A stretch of 64,000 bases of DNA from Anthropogastromicrobium sp052273485. Lineage in GTDB: Bacteria > Bacillota > Clostridia > Lachnospirales > Lachnospiraceae. How positions within the stretch are numbered: position 1 is the first letter of the stretch; each line of letters begins with the position of its first letter. The position numbers were made by a program, and so were the translations under genes. The stretch spans positions 9,055 through 73,054 of the forward strand of contig DAVZID010000007.1 of NCBI GenBank assembly GCA_052273485.1, given 5' to 3'. The notes under the pieces were generated by a model that made no database searches, was not told where the DNA came from, and was given only the letters and a program-made list of their open reading frames with translations. This document shows positions 26,131 through 35,642 of the stretch, in pieces.

Positions 26131-26967
26131 TTATAAGCTTGCGTACTTGTCTTCCATAAACTGTCTTGCCTGCTGTGCATTTGACGGAACCGTATCCTCC
26201 AACAGCACATGGATATGCGGCTTATGTTCCTTAATATAACGCAGTAAAAACTCATAGTCCATCTGACCTGTTCCGCATGCGCAGCTTAACAGCTTTCCAT
26301 TCTCAATCTTGAAGTCCTTTGCATGGATGGTAGCAATATCTGGTCCAAGGATCTCAACAAACTCCTTGAAGATTGCCGGATAATCCTGATAATTGGACTC
26401 GTTCAGCAAATTTACCGGGTCGAAGATGATCTGTAAATTCGGGGAATTGATCGCATCGAGAACTTTTCTGGCACGCTTTGCATTGTTTACGATGTGACGG
26501 CATACCGGCTCGATTGCAACGATCACGCCAAGCTTCTCTGCATACTCGACAACCGGGCGCAGATTCTTGATAAAGATCTGAAGTGCTTCCTCGGTAAAGG
26601 AAAATGGCTCGGTGCGGTACTCGGTATTGCAAGCACCCGTCTCCGTACCAACGACACCAGCGCCAAGAAGACTTGCAAATACAATATGTCTCTTATAGGT
26701 ATCGATCGTATCCTTCAATGCGGCCTCGTCCGGGGTTGCCAGGTTCTGATAGCAGCCAAGAACGGCAACGTCTACCTTATTCTCTGCAAACACTTCTTTC
26801 ATGTACAATGCCATACCAGGAGTTAAAACCTCCTTCTGGGTCGGGAACTCATGAACTGCCTTCGGTACTGCCAACTGGCAACAGTGCATCCCCTCATTGT
26901 GGATTTCCTTTACAAGCCCTTCAAATGTATCTGCCTTTACATCATGGGCACGAATTCCGATTCTCAT
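26131..26967 (-). CDS. Sugar phosphate isomerase/epimerase family protein
   Basis: A 278-residue TIM-barrel protein of the xylose isomerase-like (AP endonuclease 2) superfamily. Metal ligands can be read as Glu153 (VAIEPV), Asp183 (IFDPVNLL), His215 (TIHAKDF) and Glu257 (LLEDT). No signal peptide is present. Members isomerise or epimerise sugars, inositols or sugar phosphates, and the substrate cannot be told here. GGAGGGAG precedes the ATG. It sits between recJ and relA, an informational neighbourhood where apt is commonly found, and so looks like an insertion into that block. Confidence 0.82.
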   Translation of the reverse strand: MRIGIRAHDVKADTFEGLVKEIHNEGMHCCQLAVPKAVHEFPTQKEVLTPGMALYMKEVFAENKVDVAVLGCYQNLATPDEAALKDTIDTYKRHIVFASLLGAGVVGTETGACNTEYRTEPFSFTEEALQIFIKNLRPVVEYAEKLGVIVAIEPVCRHIVNNAKRARKVLDAINSPNLQIIFDPVNLLNESNYQDYPAIFKEFVEILGPDIATIHAKDFKIENGKLLSCACGTGQMDYEFLLRYIKEHKPHIHVLLEDTVPSNAQQARQFMEDKYASL

Positions 26968-27072
26968 ACCGTTTCTCCCTCCAAAATTTTTCTTTTTGTC
27001 GTTTTTCTTTTAACAATACCATCTGTTTGATGCATTTTGTTGGCATTGTTTCATCCGATTTCTTAATTATAC

Positions 27073-28860
27073 TCAATTTGACGAAACTCTGCAATAGTTT
27101 TGTATCACGATTTGCAAGCTTCTTTTGCCCTGAAATTCGTTAATTTGTGGATAATAGGTCACGGCAAGGTCAATTGTATTGCGCATTCCCCGAAGCGCAG
27201 CCGCCACATTGTCCCGTCCATACTCCTCCTCAAGGAAGTCGAAGAACACATCTGTGTCACCAAAATAGAGTGCATCCATCACGACGCCTTCTGATCCCAT
27301 GACAGACATTTTGACTACGTTTCGGTTCTTTCCGATGCGTGATAATCGAAGTACCGATAAATGCTGTTGCGCAAACAGAGGCTTTTCATTTGCACGGCCA
27401 AACGGCTCGAGCTTTTCTAAATCAGCAATCACATCCTCGCTGATATAACCAAGCGGCATCGCCACGTCAATCATGACAAGTGGCATTAGCTGCGTCGGTG
27501 TGAGGGTGCAGCGCACATTTAATCCTTCTCGCAAGGTCTCCAAATTGTTCTTTTCCATCGTCAAACCAGCCGCCATCTTGTGTCCGCCAAAGCGAAGAAA
27601 TAGCTTACGAAATGCGCTAAGTTCTGCAAACATATCGTAATCGTCGATGCTTCTGCCGGACGCCTTGATCTGGCCATCCTCTGCTGCATCGGTAAAGACG
27701 AGCACTGGGCGGTAATAGCGCTCACGAAGACGACCTGCAATGATACCGGCCACACTCTCGTGGCAATCTGGTATGTAAACAAGATAGACACGCTCATCTT
27801 TCCATGGTGCATGTTCGATAATCTCCACTGCACGCTCCGTTCCTACTCGCGTCAGTTCTTTTCGCTCCTCGTTCATCGCCCAAAGCTCACCTGCTAAGGC
27901 AAGTACCTGATCGTGTTCGGTTGATTCGAGAAGTGCCAATGCATGCACGATTGTGTCAAGTCGGCCTGCCGCATTGAAGCAAGGACCTAAGATAAAGCCG
28001 ATGTGATACGCGCGGATCTGCTCCGGCGAAATGCCGCACACCTCCATCAGTGCACGAAGACCAACATGTGTCGTGTGATTCAAATAAGACAATCCGATGC
28101 GCACGAGGATTCGATTTTCTCCGACAAGCTCCATGACATCGGCCACGGTCGCGATCGCTGTGTACTGCAAAAAGATTTCCTGGCGGCTCATCGTGCGTTT
28201 CATACGGCGAAATAGAAGTGCCATAAGCTGATACGCAACGCCGGTTCCACACAAACTCTTGAATGGATATGCGCAATCCTCCTGCTTTGGATCAACGATC
28301 GCATCCGCGATTGGAAGCATGTAGTTTTTCTTTCCGTTCTTTTCCTCAAATGGCACCTCATGGTGATCGGTCACAATAACCGTCATGCCAAGCTTTTTCG
28401 CCTCCTCGACCGCCTCAAATGCAGCGATTCCATTATCACAGGTAAGAAGCACCTCTGCCCCCTGCGCATGTGCCTCCTGCACAATACGGCTGTTTACGCC
28501 ATAACCTTCCGTCACACGGTTTGGCGTAAAGATTGCGGCACATCCTCCTAGCTCAATGATCGCTTCCTTTAAGAGAAGACCAGAAAAAATTCCGTCATTA
28601 TCAAAATCGCTTGAGATCGCAATCAATTTCTTATGGACAATCGCATCTTCAAGCAAAGCCGCTGCTTTGTCTGCATCCTTCATCAATGAAGGATCACTCA
28701 GCATATCTAGTGTACCTTTTAAGTAGCTTTCAATCTCCTCTTTTGTCTCGACATCGCGGTTTCTCATAATTCTTGCCGTCACCTGATTGATGCCGTATGC
28801 TCTGCTGATAGCCGCAAAATCTGCCTTTTTCGCGTACAGACGCCAGCGCTCTTTTTTCAT
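27073..28860 (-). CDS. recJ: Single-stranded-DNA-specific exonuclease RecJ
   Basis: A 595-residue DHH/DHHA1 nuclease degrading single-stranded DNA 5' to 3' in recombination and mismatch repair. The first metal motif reads SSDFDNDGIFS (normally DYDxDG), the DHH motif VTDHHEVPF lies near residue 155, and RFGGHKMAAGLTM provides the DHHA1 GGH signature near residue 420. A C-terminal OB-like portion completes the usual length. Asn in place of the common Ala/Val within DxDG is a mild variation. It is transcribed after the Y-family polymerase gene. Confidence 0.93.
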   Translation of the reverse strand: MKKERWRLYAKKADFAAISRAYGINQVTARIMRNRDVETKEEIESYLKGTLDMLSDPSLMKDADKAAALLEDAIVHKKLIAISSDFDNDGIFSGLLLKEAIIELGGCAAIFTPNRVTEGYGVNSRIVQEAHAQGAEVLLTCDNGIAAFEAVEEAKKLGMTVIVTDHHEVPFEEKNGKKNYMLPIADAIVDPKQEDCAYPFKSLCGTGVAYQLMALLFRRMKRTMSRQEIFLQYTAIATVADVMELVGENRILVRIGLSYLNHTTHVGLRALMEVCGISPEQIRAYHIGFILGPCFNAAGRLDTIVHALALLESTEHDQVLALAGELWAMNEERKELTRVGTERAVEIIEHAPWKDERVYLVYIPDCHESVAGIIAGRLRERYYRPVLVFTDAAEDGQIKASGRSIDDYDMFAELSAFRKLFLRFGGHKMAAGLTMEKNNLETLREGLNVRCTLTPTQLMPLVMIDVAMPLGYISEDVIADLEKLEPFGRANEKPLFAQQHLSVLRLSRIGKNRNVVKMSVMGSEGVVMDALYFGDTDVFFDFLEEEYGRDNVAAALRGMRNTIDLAVTYYPQINEFQGKRSLQIVIQNYCRVSSN

Positions 28861-28912
28861 TCTTGTTTTTCCTTTCTCTTTGCAATTACAGCTGCACTTA
28901 AAGCTTTTTAAT

Positions 28913-28952
28913 TAAGCTTTGCAATTGCCTTTTAAACTTTTCAGTTGCCTTT
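28913..28952. repeat. Two 20-bp direct repeats in the gap between polymerase and recJ
   Basis: Positions 28913-28932 and 28933-28952 match at 17 of 20 bases (TAAGCTTTGCAATTGCCTTT and a variant). They lie downstream of the polymerase stop. No function is apparent; slippage is the simplest origin. Confidence 0.65.
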
Positions 28953-28961
28953 TCATTTTTG

Positions 28962-30509
28962 TTATGCCTTATGGCCGCCAATCTGCTCATTTCGTTCTTT
29001 TGCAGTCGCCCCATCAAGCAGATTCATCCCCTTTAAAATCGCATTTTTGCCAAATTTCTTTTTGATCTGAAGCATGGCCTGCTGCATTTTCTTTTCCTTC
29101 TCAAGTGCTGCATCCTCTTCCTTTTCCTGCTTTTCAAGCGCCTCATAATCCGTAAACAAATCCAGTTGCTGCGGTGCTTTCTTCGTAGCCTCTGAGCCTT
29201 CCGGCACGACATGGTTTGCCGTCAGGCTAAGCTTTCTTACCAAAAGATTTGGATCAATAATCTGGTCATACAGTTTTAATACCGTTTTTGTTGCAAGTTT
29301 TGCAGAAGACGTAAAGCGCCCGATATTGGCGCTTCCATGCGCACTTTTCGGAAGCTGTCTTCCATACCGATCGGTTTCAATCGGTCCATGATAACATTCC
29401 CTGCGCTTCGGATCCTTTAAATTTTCAACATCATACTGAATTGCTAGTGCCATCTGATCCGTGACAAGACCTTGGTCCACTAGCCGCAAAAGCAGCTGAT
29501 CCGTCATTTCCTTCACAATCAGACGCGTTTTCTCTGCCGTATATGGGCAATGAAGAACCTGACCATTTTCAATACTGCTCGACTGTGGGCGATATGCTTT
29601 AATCAGTGCAATCGTGCATGGCTCCCATCCCCAGGCATGATCAATTATAAGCTCTGCATTGATGCCAAAAAGACGATACAGCAATTCCTCATTGTGAAAC
29701 TGATTGGCCTGTCCAACAGAGCACCACGCGATATCTCCCATCGTAAACATTCCATTTTGCTCTAGCTTTTTCGCTGTCTGTGGACCGATTCGCCAAAAGT
29801 CCGTGAGCGGACGATGATCCCAAAGCTTTTCGCGATAGCTCATTTCGGTCAGCTGCGCAATGCGCACACCATCGCGATCTGCCGGAATGTGCTTTGCCTC
29901 AATATCCATTGCAATTTTTGCCAGATACAAATTCGACCCAATCCCTGCTGTTGCGGTAACACCTGTTGCCTTTAGCACATCACGAATCATTTGACTTGCA
30001 AACTCATAGGCACTAAGCCCTGTTAAGATCAAATACTGCGTGATATCGACAAACACCTCATCAATCGAATACGCATGAATATCCTCCGGTGCCACATACT
30101 TTAAATAAATCTGATAAATTTTTGTACTGTATTCAATGTATTTTGCCATTCGAGGCGGTGCAATAATATAGTCAATTTGATATTCCGGATGCTTTACAAG
30201 TTCATTTGCATCGCTGGATGAACCCAAAAATTGACGCCGTGGAAGTGAAAGAAGTCTCTTGCCATTTGCCTGCTTGACCATCTGCACCACCTCAAAAAGC
30301 CTTGCACGCCCTCCGATGCCATAGCGCTTCAGCGACGGAGATACTGCAAGGCAAATTGTTTTTTCAGTTAGCGTGGCATCTGCCACAACCAGATTTGTGC
30401 AAAGCGGATCAAGGCCACGCTCAACACATTCAACCGATGCAAAGAAGGATTTTAAATCAATGCAAAGGTACGTTTTGTAAGTTTTGCTCTCAGTCATTTC
30501 AGTCATCAT
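28962..30509 (-). CDS. Y-family translesion DNA polymerase (UmuC/DinB2-like)
   Basis: A 515-residue error-prone polymerase. Catalytic Asp18 sits in CIDLKSFFASVE, the second acidic pair in AYSIDEVFVDIT (about residue 150), the palm motif in ATAGIGSNLYLAK, and a helix-hairpin-helix in WRIGPQTAKKLEQNG. A little-finger domain follows. QLDLF at residues 448-452 fits the beta-clamp binding consensus, and the end is a charged coil closing with RNEQIGGHKA. It belongs to the UmuC-like branch common in Firmicutes rather than classical DinB. Its start overlaps the end of a 73-codon gene by 11 bp, indicating translational coupling. Confidence 0.9.
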   Translation of the reverse strand: MMTEMTESKTYKTYLCIDLKSFFASVECVERGLDPLCTNLVVADATLTEKTICLAVSPSLKRYGIGGRARLFEVVQMVKQANGKRLLSLPRRQFLGSSSDANELVKHPEYQIDYIIAPPRMAKYIEYSTKIYQIYLKYVAPEDIHAYSIDEVFVDITQYLILTGLSAYEFASQMIRDVLKATGVTATAGIGSNLYLAKIAMDIEAKHIPADRDGVRIAQLTEMSYREKLWDHRPLTDFWRIGPQTAKKLEQNGMFTMGDIAWCSVGQANQFHNEELLYRLFGINAELIIDHAWGWEPCTIALIKAYRPQSSSIENGQVLHCPYTAEKTRLIVKEMTDQLLLRLVDQGLVTDQMALAIQYDVENLKDPKRRECYHGPIETDRYGRQLPKSAHGSANIGRFTSSAKLATKTVLKLYDQIIDPNLLVRKLSLTANHVVPEGSEATKKAPQQLDLFTDYEALEKQEKEEDAALEKEKKMQQAMLQIKKKFGKNAILKGMNLLDGATAKERNEQIGGHKA

Positions 30510-30720
30510 ACTGCTCCATTTCGATATACGCTTCTGTTTGTTGTATGGATTTTTTTACCGTTTCTTTTACCGCCGCATCATACCCTCTAAGCGCGGCATA
30601 AGAGCCAAACTGCGCAGCACGATCCGACAGCGCCATCTGCGGATGACGCTTCGAGACATGGTGGGGAAGATTGATGATATCGGCATATTTACTAGCACAT
30701 TTATTGACACGTTGATCCAC
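30499..30720 (-). CDS. Small protein coupled to Y-family polymerase (YolD-like position)
   Basis: A 73-residue protein with the core ADIINLPHHVSKRHPQMAL followed by DRAAQFGSYAALRGYDAAV. Proteins of this type regularly precede UmuC-like polymerase genes in Clostridia, the place YolD-like proteins hold in bacilli, and probably act as accessory subunits or regulators of the polymerase. The only fitting start is GTG, with GGGAGG about 13 bases upstream, which is wide. The 11-bp overlap with the polymerase gene supports a joint role. The function is inferred from context. Confidence 0.7.
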   Translation of the reverse strand: MDQRVNKCASKYADIINLPHHVSKRHPQMALSDRAAQFGSYAALRGYDAAVKETVKKSIQQTEAYIEMEQYDD

Positions 30721-30934
30721 TTGAGTTTTTTCGCCTCCCGTCTCTTACTGTTCATGTGGACACTTGATCACATCCACTTGCTTTACCCAGCTAAGATTAT
30801 CATTATCGCAATGTGCAACAGAACCACTAGTTTCTTCGGTCTGCCAGTTGGTGTAAAGCATCACCAAATCATAAAGACACTGCATGTCTCCATACAGTGT
30901 CTCCATAATCTAGTGTTTTCTAGGATTTTGTTTT

Positions 30935-32623
30935 TTATCTTCCAAACTTCTCAGCAACGTCCTCTTCTCCGAAGCACTCGCTGATCGGTGCACCCGGTGC
31001 TACCATCGGGAATACCTTATCGTCCTTGTCGATCTGTGCGTCGATGACAACTGGAATATTCAGTTCGATTGCTTCCTTGAGTGCAGCATCAAACTCTTCG
31101 CAGGTGCTTACGGTGTAGCCCTTTGCACCGAGTCCCTCTGCCACCTTTGCAAAGTCAACGCGGTCGTTCAATACGGTCTGGGAATATCTCTGTCCGTAGA
31201 ACAGATCCTGCCACTGGCGTACCATACCAAGTACATGGTTGTTTACAACGACCTCGATTACTGGGATGTTATATCTGGTTGCGGTTGCGATCTCGTTCAT
31301 GTTCATACGGAAGCAGCCATCTCCTGCGATATTGAATACGAGCTTATCCTTACGCGCCATCTTTGCACCGATCGCTGCGCCAAGGCCGTAGCCCATGGTT
31401 CCCAATCCGCCGGAGGTCAGAAGCTGTCTTGGTGCCTTGTACTTGTAGTACTGAGCTGCCCACATCTGATGCTGACCTACCTCGGTGGAGATAATGGCAT
31501 CACCATTTGTCTCCTCATAAATCTTCTCAATGATGTACGGACCAGTCAAAACACCCTTATGATAGGTCATCGGATGATCTTCCTCAAAGCTCTTTACCTC
31601 TTTGATCCATTCCTTGTGATTCATCTGCGAAAGCTTTGCATTTAACTCCTCCAAGATTACCTTTACATCACCGATTACGCTCGCATCGGTCTTAATGTTT
31701 TTGTTGATCTCAGCCGGGTCAATATCAAGCTGAAGAATCTTTGCATTGGAAGCAAATTTCTTTGCATTTCCGTAAACACGGTCACTGAAACGAGCGCCGA
31801 CAACAACGAGCAGATCACACTTGCTTACGCCGTTGTTTGCAGCCTTTGTTCCGTGCATACCAAGCATACCCGTGTAAAGCGGATCGGTACCGTCAAATGC
31901 ACCCTTGCCCATTAAGGTATCGGTAACTGGTGCATCTACCTTGTGTACGAACTCGTTTAACTCTGCGGATGCTCCAGATGCGATTGCACCGCCGCCGACA
32001 AAGACGTATGGCTTCTTGGATGCCTGAATCAACTCAAGTGCTTCCTCGATATCAGCCTTCTTGATGGTATCGGTGACACGTCTGATCTGCTCTGGCTCTT
32101 TGCGCACATAATCAGCCTTGTTTGCTGTAACGTCCTTTGTGATATCGATCAGGACCGGACCCGGACGACCTTCCTTTGCAATCTTGAAGGCACGACGGAT
32201 GGTATCGGCCAGCTTATTTACATCCTTTACGATGAAATTGTGCTTGGTGATCGGCATGGTCACACCAGCGATATCGATCTCCTGGAAGGAATCTCTTCCG
32301 AGAAGGGAAACGGCGACGTTACAAGTAATCGCAATAATCGGGATAGAATCCATGTATGCCGTTGCAATTCCGGTTACCAGATTGGTGGCACCAGGACCGG
32401 AAGTTGCCATGCAGACACCTACCTTTCCGGTCGCCCTTGCATAGCCGTCCGCTGCATGAGACGCGCCCTGCTCATGGGAAGTTAAAATATGTGTGATTTC
32501 ATCCGAATGCTTGTAAAGAGCATCGTATACGTTAAGAATGCAGCCGCCCGGATAGCCGAACACGGTATCTACGCCCTGTTCCCTTAAACACTGTACTATA
32601 ATCTCAGAACCTGTTAACTCCAT
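30935..32623 (-). CDS. ilvB: Acetolactate synthase, large (catalytic) subunit
   Basis: A 562-residue thiamine diphosphate enzyme joining two pyruvates, or pyruvate and 2-oxobutyrate, in valine, leucine and isoleucine synthesis. The N-terminal cofactor Glu region is FGYPGGCILNVYDAL with SHEQGASHAADGYAR, the FAD-domain strings lie mid-protein, and the C-terminal TPP motif begins GDGCFRMNMNEIATA and continues NNHVLGMVRQW. The catabolic AlsS form lacks the FAD-domain features, so this is the biosynthetic type. No regulatory small subunit (ilvN/ilvH) gene is adjacent. It is the last gene of leuB-ilvD-ilvB. Confidence 0.95.
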   Translation of the reverse strand: MELTGSEIIVQCLREQGVDTVFGYPGGCILNVYDALYKHSDEITHILTSHEQGASHAADGYARATGKVGVCMATSGPGATNLVTGIATAYMDSIPIIAITCNVAVSLLGRDSFQEIDIAGVTMPITKHNFIVKDVNKLADTIRRAFKIAKEGRPGPVLIDITKDVTANKADYVRKEPEQIRRVTDTIKKADIEEALELIQASKKPYVFVGGGAIASGASAELNEFVHKVDAPVTDTLMGKGAFDGTDPLYTGMLGMHGTKAANNGVSKCDLLVVVGARFSDRVYGNAKKFASNAKILQLDIDPAEINKNIKTDASVIGDVKVILEELNAKLSQMNHKEWIKEVKSFEEDHPMTYHKGVLTGPYIIEKIYEETNGDAIISTEVGQHQMWAAQYYKYKAPRQLLTSGGLGTMGYGLGAAIGAKMARKDKLVFNIAGDGCFRMNMNEIATATRYNIPVIEVVVNNHVLGMVRQWQDLFYGQRYSQTVLNDRVDFAKVAEGLGAKGYTVSTCEEFDAALKEAIELNIPVVIDAQIDKDDKVFPMVAPGAPISECFGEEDVAEKFGR

Positions 32624-32698
32624 ATTTATTTGTCCTTCCTTTATTTCTCTGTCTCTATTTGTCCTCTACTGGACTTTTTACTTCTAATTATCTTTTTT

Positions 32699-34375
32699 TT
32701 ATTTATTGGTTCCCGGAACCTGTAAAACTGCACCCTTGCTTGCATCGGTAACGAGTGCTGCGTAGCGTGCCAGATAACCAGTGGTTACCTTTGGCTCTCT
32801 CGGTGTCCATGCTGCTCTTCTTCTTGCCATCTCCTCATCAGAAACGCGCACATTTAAGGTGTTTGCCGGGATATTGATCTCGATAATATCGCCTTCCTCA
32901 ACAAGTGCAATCGGACCGCCGACAGCTGCCTCCGGGCATACATGTCCAATGCTGGCTCCTCTAGATGCACCAGAGAAACGTCCATCAGTGATCAATGCAA
33001 CGCTGGAGCCAAGGCCCATACCTGCGATTGCGGAAGTCGGATTTAACATCTCTCTCATACCAGGGCCACCCTTTGGTCCCTCGTAACGGATGACTACAAC
33101 ATCACCTGCAACGATCTTGCCGCCCTTGATGGCTGCAATTGCATCGTCCTCACAGTCGAATACACGAGCCGGTCCCTCATGAACCATCATCTCCGGTGCA
33201 ACTGCGGAACGCTTTACAACACCAGAATCTGGTGCTAAGTTACCCTTTAATACAGCGATTCCACCAGTCTGGCTGTATGGATTGTCGATCGGACGGATAA
33301 CCTCTGGATCCTTGTTGACAACATTTGCGATATTCTCGCCAACGGTCTTTCCAGTAACGGTCATACAGTCAAGATTCAGCAGATTCTTCTTGGACAACTC
33401 GTTCATAACGGCATATACACCGCCTGCTTCATTTAACTGCTCCATATAAGTATGGCCTGCCGGAGCTAAGTGGCACAGATTTGGAGTCTTTGCACTAATG
33501 CCATTTGCGATATCAACGTTTAAAGCTACGCCAGCCTCTCTTGCGATTGCCGGAAGATGAAGCATACTGTTGGTAGAACATCCAAGTGCCATATCAACAG
33601 TCAATGCATTGACAAATGCCTTCTCGGTCATGATATCTCTTGGACAGATGTTCTTCTCAACCATCTCCATAACCTTCATACCAGCGTGCTTTGCAAGCTT
33701 GATTCGCTCAGAGTAAACAGCTGGGATGGTTCCGTTGCCCTGAAGGCCCATACCAAGAGCCTCAGTCAGACAGTTCATGGAGTTTGCGGTGTACATACCA
33801 GAGCAGGAACCGCAGGTTGGACATGTCTTACACTCGTACTCGTACACATCCTCCTCGGTCATCTTGCCTGCTGCGTAAGCACCAACTGCCTCAAACATGG
33901 AAGAAAGGCTGGTTCTCTGTCCCTTTACGTGACCAGCAAGCATCGGGCCACCGCTGACAAATACGGTCGGGATGTTAATTCTGGCTGCGGCCATTAACAG
34001 ACCAGGTACGTTCTTATCACAGTTTGGAACCATAACAAGACCATCAAACTGATGTGCCATTGCCATACACTCGGTGGAATCAGCGATCAGATCTCTTGTA
34101 ACAAGAGAATACTTCATACCAACGTGTCCCATTGCGATACCATCACAGACAGCGATAGCTGGGAATACAACTGGCACACCTCCTGCCATTGCGACGCCTA
34201 ACTTAACTGCCTCTACGATCTTGTCCAGATTCATATGACCTGGAACGATCTCATTATAGGAGCTGACAATACCGATCATCGGCTTGTCCATCTCTTCCTT
34301 TGTAAAGCCTAATGCATTAAACAGGGATCTGTGCGGTGCCTGCTGCATTCCTTTTCTTACATTATCACTTCTCAT
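32699..34375 (-). CDS. ilvD: Dihydroxy-acid dehydratase
   Basis: A 558-residue iron-sulfur enzyme that dehydrates 2,3-dihydroxy acids to 2-oxo acids in branched-chain amino acid synthesis. The start RSDNVRKGMQQAPHRSLFNA, the cluster cysteines in PNCDKNVPG and CKTCPTCGSCSGMYTANSM, and SDGRFSGAS-type C-terminal GRFSGASRGASIGH are present. The start was placed at 34375, where an ATG has AGAGGGGG upstream. The longer frame with a TTG at 34402 overlaps leuB and adds residues absent from the family. The stop of leuB lies 19 bp upstream. Confidence 0.97.
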   Translation of the reverse strand: MRSDNVRKGMQQAPHRSLFNALGFTKEEMDKPMIGIVSSYNEIVPGHMNLDKIVEAVKLGVAMAGGVPVVFPAIAVCDGIAMGHVGMKYSLVTRDLIADSTECMAMAHQFDGLVMVPNCDKNVPGLLMAAARINIPTVFVSGGPMLAGHVKGQRTSLSSMFEAVGAYAAGKMTEEDVYEYECKTCPTCGSCSGMYTANSMNCLTEALGMGLQGNGTIPAVYSERIKLAKHAGMKVMEMVEKNICPRDIMTEKAFVNALTVDMALGCSTNSMLHLPAIAREAGVALNVDIANGISAKTPNLCHLAPAGHTYMEQLNEAGGVYAVMNELSKKNLLNLDCMTVTGKTVGENIANVVNKDPEVIRPIDNPYSQTGGIAVLKGNLAPDSGVVKRSAVAPEMMVHEGPARVFDCEDDAIAAIKGGKIVAGDVVVIRYEGPKGGPGMREMLNPTSAIAGMGLGSSVALITDGRFSGASRGASIGHVCPEAAVGGPIALVEEGDIIEINIPANTLNVRVSDEEMARRRAAWTPREPKVTTGYLARYAALVTDASKGAVLQVPGTNK

Positions 34376-34394
34376 GGTGTAAAAACCCCCTCTA

Positions 34395-35483
34395 TTAACC
34401 AAGAATCTTTTCTGCGATCAGATCGCCCATAGAAACGGTGCCAACCTGTGTCATGCCTTCTGACATGATATCAACGGTACGATAACCTGCCTGTAAAACC
34501 TCTTCTACTGCGGTCTCAACTGCCTTTGCTTCTTCGTCAAGATCGAAGGAATAACGAAGCAGCATTGCTGCTGAGAGAATCGTCGCAATCGGGTTTGCAA
34601 TGCCCTTTCCTGCGATATCCGGCGCAGAGCCGTGGCTTGGCTCATAGAGTCCAAGCTTACCTGCACCAAGGCTTGCGGATGACAGCATACCGATGGAACC
34701 AGTGATCATACTTGCCTCATCCGAAAGAATATCACCAAACATGTTCTCGGTCAGAATGACATCGAACTGTCTCGGATTCATAACAAGCTGCATTGCACAG
34801 TTGTCAACTAACATATGCTTTACCGTTACATCCGGATAATCTTTTGCGACTTCATCGACAACGACTCTCCACAGTCTGGAGGTGTCCAGGACGTTTGCCT
34901 TATCGACGCTGATTACATTCTTGCCGCGCTTTCTTGCAATCTCGAATGCCTTGATCGCAATTCTCTTAATCTCATTCTCGTCATATGCCATAATATCGGT
35001 AGACTTGCGAACACCATTTACTTCCTCTGTCTTATGTTCTCCGAAGTACACGCCTCCGGTCAGCTCTCTCATCATAACGATATCAAATCCATTGCCAACG
35101 ATCTCTGGCTTTAACGGACAAGCATCCTTTAACTGTGCAAACAGCTTTGCAGGACGGATGTTCGCAAACAGTCCCAATCCCTTACGAATCTTTAACAGGC
35201 CTGCCTCCGGTCTTAAGTTTGGTGCTACCTGATACCATCTTGAATTGCCGACATTTCCGCCTACTGCACCGAGCAGTACCGCGTCACTTGCCTTTGCCTT
35301 TTCAAGTGCTTCCTCTGTCAGCGGTTCGCCATATGCATCGATAGAGCAGCCACCCATCAGAAGGGTCTCATATTCAAATTCATGTCCATATTTTTTTGCT
35401 ACAGTATCCAATACCTTTTTCGCTTCTGCCACAATCTCAGGACCAATTCCGTCACCTGGTATCAACGCAATCTTTCCAGTCAT
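34395..35483 (-). CDS. leuB: 3-Isopropylmalate dehydrogenase
   Basis: A 362-residue NAD-dependent decarboxylating dehydrogenase of leucine synthesis. IALIPGDGIGPEIVAEA at the N-terminus, LLKIRKGLGLFANIRPAKLF for substrate arginines, TVKHMLVDNCAMQLV, and YEPSHGSAPDIAGKGIANP with NAD-binding residues identify it. It is the first gene of the leuB-ilvD-ilvB unit. The partner genes leuA, leuC and leuD are not in the window, so the leucine branch is split. A promoter about 130 bp upstream and two leader hairpins suggest its own regulation. Confidence 0.96.
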   Translation of the reverse strand: MTGKIALIPGDGIGPEIVAEAKKVLDTVAKKYGHEFEYETLLMGGCSIDAYGEPLTEEALEKAKASDAVLLGAVGGNVGNSRWYQVAPNLRPEAGLLKIRKGLGLFANIRPAKLFAQLKDACPLKPEIVGNGFDIVMMRELTGGVYFGEHKTEEVNGVRKSTDIMAYDENEIKRIAIKAFEIARKRGKNVISVDKANVLDTSRLWRVVVDEVAKDYPDVTVKHMLVDNCAMQLVMNPRQFDVILTENMFGDILSDEASMITGSIGMLSSASLGAGKLGLYEPSHGSAPDIAGKGIANPIATILSAAMLLRYSFDLDEEAKAVETAVEEVLQAGYRTVDIMSEGMTQVGTVSMGDLIAEKILG

Positions 35484-35533
35484 CTTTTATCCTTTCCAAC
35501 AGCCAACGGCTGTCTGCACAAAGTTTCTTTAAT

Positions 35534-35567
35534 GACTACAATTCACATGACGCGTGAACTGTAGGTC
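35534..35567 (-). promoter_or_regulatory. Second hairpin of the leuB leader
   Basis: A 13-pair stem with one bulge and one G-U pair (35534-35546 with 35554-35567), loop of seven bases. It lies about 50 bp before the leuB start. No T-box consensus or leucine-rich leader peptide is visible beside it, so the control mechanism, if any, is not a standard one. Confidence 0.5.
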
Positions 35568-35579
35568 AAATCATAACGA

Positions 35580-35642
35580 AAGTACAAGCACCTTGCAGCA
35601 CTTGTACTTCCCTATGTTAGTATATTTTGGTTTTTTTTTCAA
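35580..35642 (-). promoter_or_regulatory. leuB promoter and 5'-end hairpin
   Basis: On the minus strand -35 TTGAAA (35637-35642), 17-bp spacer and -10 TAACAT (35614-35619). AAGTACAAG/CTTGTACTT (35580-35609) then forms a 9-bp hairpin at the very start of the transcript. The remainder of the 366-bp gap (35643-35849) is AT-rich without a recognisable gene. Confidence 0.6.

Noticed and set aside
30484..30984. A 166-codon plus-strand frame between the polymerase partner and ilvB
   Set aside because: It overlaps real minus-strand genes at both ends, lacks a start signal, and its translation is Ser/Phe/Arg-rich noise typical of an antisense shadow.
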